DNA of 64,000 nt from Lysobacter sp. (GTDB lineage: Bacteria > Pseudomonadota > Gammaproteobacteria > Xanthomonadales > Xanthomonadaceae), in assembly GCA_008015835.1 (NCBI GenBank), contig SSGH01000011.1:110566-174565 (forward strand), written 5' to 3'. How positions within the stretch are numbered: the first letter of the stretch is position 1; every line of letters starts with the position of its first letter. Below are positions 63,653 to 64,000 of the stretch, piece after piece. Below the pieces are notes generated by a model. It made no database searches, was not told where the DNA came from, and saw nothing but the letters and a program-made list of their open reading frames with translations. The position numbers and the translations under genes are program-made.

Positions 63653-64000
63653 ATGAATGCGCGAACGTCCGCCGACGCCGTCGAAGTGCAAGCTCTGAAA
63701 GCCGATAGCTTCGGCCGGATCGCGTTGATGCGCGGCGCGTCGGGCCTGTTCGTGCGCCGCGATCTGGCGCACGTGCCGCTGTGGCTGCGGCTGCCCGCGT
63801 GGTGGCTGGCGCGGCGCGAAGCGCGCGGCCTGCGGCGCGTGCTGGGCCAGGACGCCGTCCCGCAGTTGCTGGCCTGGGACGGCCGCCGGCTCGACCGCAG
63901 TTATCTCGACGGCGCCGCGATGTATCAGCGCCCCCCGCGCGGTGATCGGGCGTATTTCCGGCTCGCGCGCCGTCGGCTGCAGGCGCTGCATCGCTGCGGC
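63653..64000 (+). CDS. Kinase-like protein, 3' end beyond window
   Basis: 116 residues visible before the window ends, all in one frame (348 nt). It starts MNARTSADAVEVQALKADSF and has LRLPAWWLARREARGLRRVL, VPQLLAWDGRRLDRSYLDG and FRLARRRLQALHRCG. The R-rich pattern and following catalytic-looking DRSYLDG suggest a RIO/LPS-kinase-like family, but the active site is off the window and the call is tentative. Confidence 0.65.
   Translation, partial: MNARTSADAVEVQALKADSFGRIALMRGASGLFVRRDLAHVPLWLRLPAWWLARREARGLRRVLGQDAVPQLLAWDGRRLDRSYLDGAAMYQRPPRGDRAYFRLARRRLQALHRCG

Overview
The window is GC-rich bacterial chromosome with dense, often 4-nt-overlapping genes. The suite of genes points to a gammaproteobacterium of the Lysobacter/Xanthomonas group (inference): a membrane-type (class 2) dihydroorotate dehydrogenase, murB, mpl, a pyrophosphate-type 6-phosphofructokinase divergent from adenylate kinase, many secreted hydrolases, and intergenic inverted repeats whose arms begin with GTAG, as REP elements of Stenotrophomonas and relatives do. 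No phage, insertion-sequence transposase, CRISPR array or rRNA was seen.

Layout. 1-4.5 kb: a left-facing, translationally coupled operon (GH3-type acyl-adenylate ligase, phytol-kinase-like membrane protein, small P-loop kinase, two unrecognised proteins) behind a good sigma70 promoter. 4.7-11.7 kb: left-facing housekeeping and accessory genes (EamA transporter, DDAH, murB, pyrD, two tandem envelope paralogues, ALDH7 dehydrogenase, tRNA-Arg). 11.8-20.5 kb: beta-solenoid-like membrane protein, sulfatase, glycine-zipper protein, OsmC, and a LysR regulator divergent from a DJ-1/HD/oxidoreductase cluster. 20.8-27.9 kb: a second-type EF-G, then an accessory patch with an AT-rich pentapeptide gene, GTAG repeats, a protein with three ~69-residue repeats and a frameshifted small membrane protein. 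28-34.8 kb: lipoprotein, a secreted zinc-phospholipase-like/B-lectin protein, pilin-like protein, DUF3574 lipoprotein, PP2C phosphatase.

35-41 kb: tRNA-Ser with a duplicated 3' end and a hairpin-dense spacer, DUF6165, DksA-type zinc finger, S9 peptidase preceded by a 15-bp tandem repeat, and a frameshifted endonuclease-fold membrane protein. 41-47.6 kb: PHB-depolymerase-type esterase, TPR protein, DUF2189 protein, YjdM, secreted alpha-amylase. 47.7-52.5 kb: BlaI/BlaR1-like sensor-repressor pair with a triple TCTAGA repeat upstream, divergent from a TPR-GGDEF diguanylate cyclase. 52.5-56.9 kb: small AT-richer genes, DUF2846 protein, periplasmic protein, pfp, adk. 57-64 kb: a coupled AbiEii-type nucleotidyltransferase pair, mpl, DUF4279, LON-substrate-binding protein, a DedA/PAP2/LssY-like fusion and a kinase-like gene cut by the window end.

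The best candidates for something undescribed are the GH3 operon (1-4502), the coupled pair at 57002-58809, the three-repeat protein at 24607-26253 and the phospholipase/lectin fusion at 29209-32346. Two genes (27479 and 40010) carry single-base homopolymer frameshifts behind good starts; these may be real lesions or assembly errors. All family names rest on reading motifs by eye; no database search was run.
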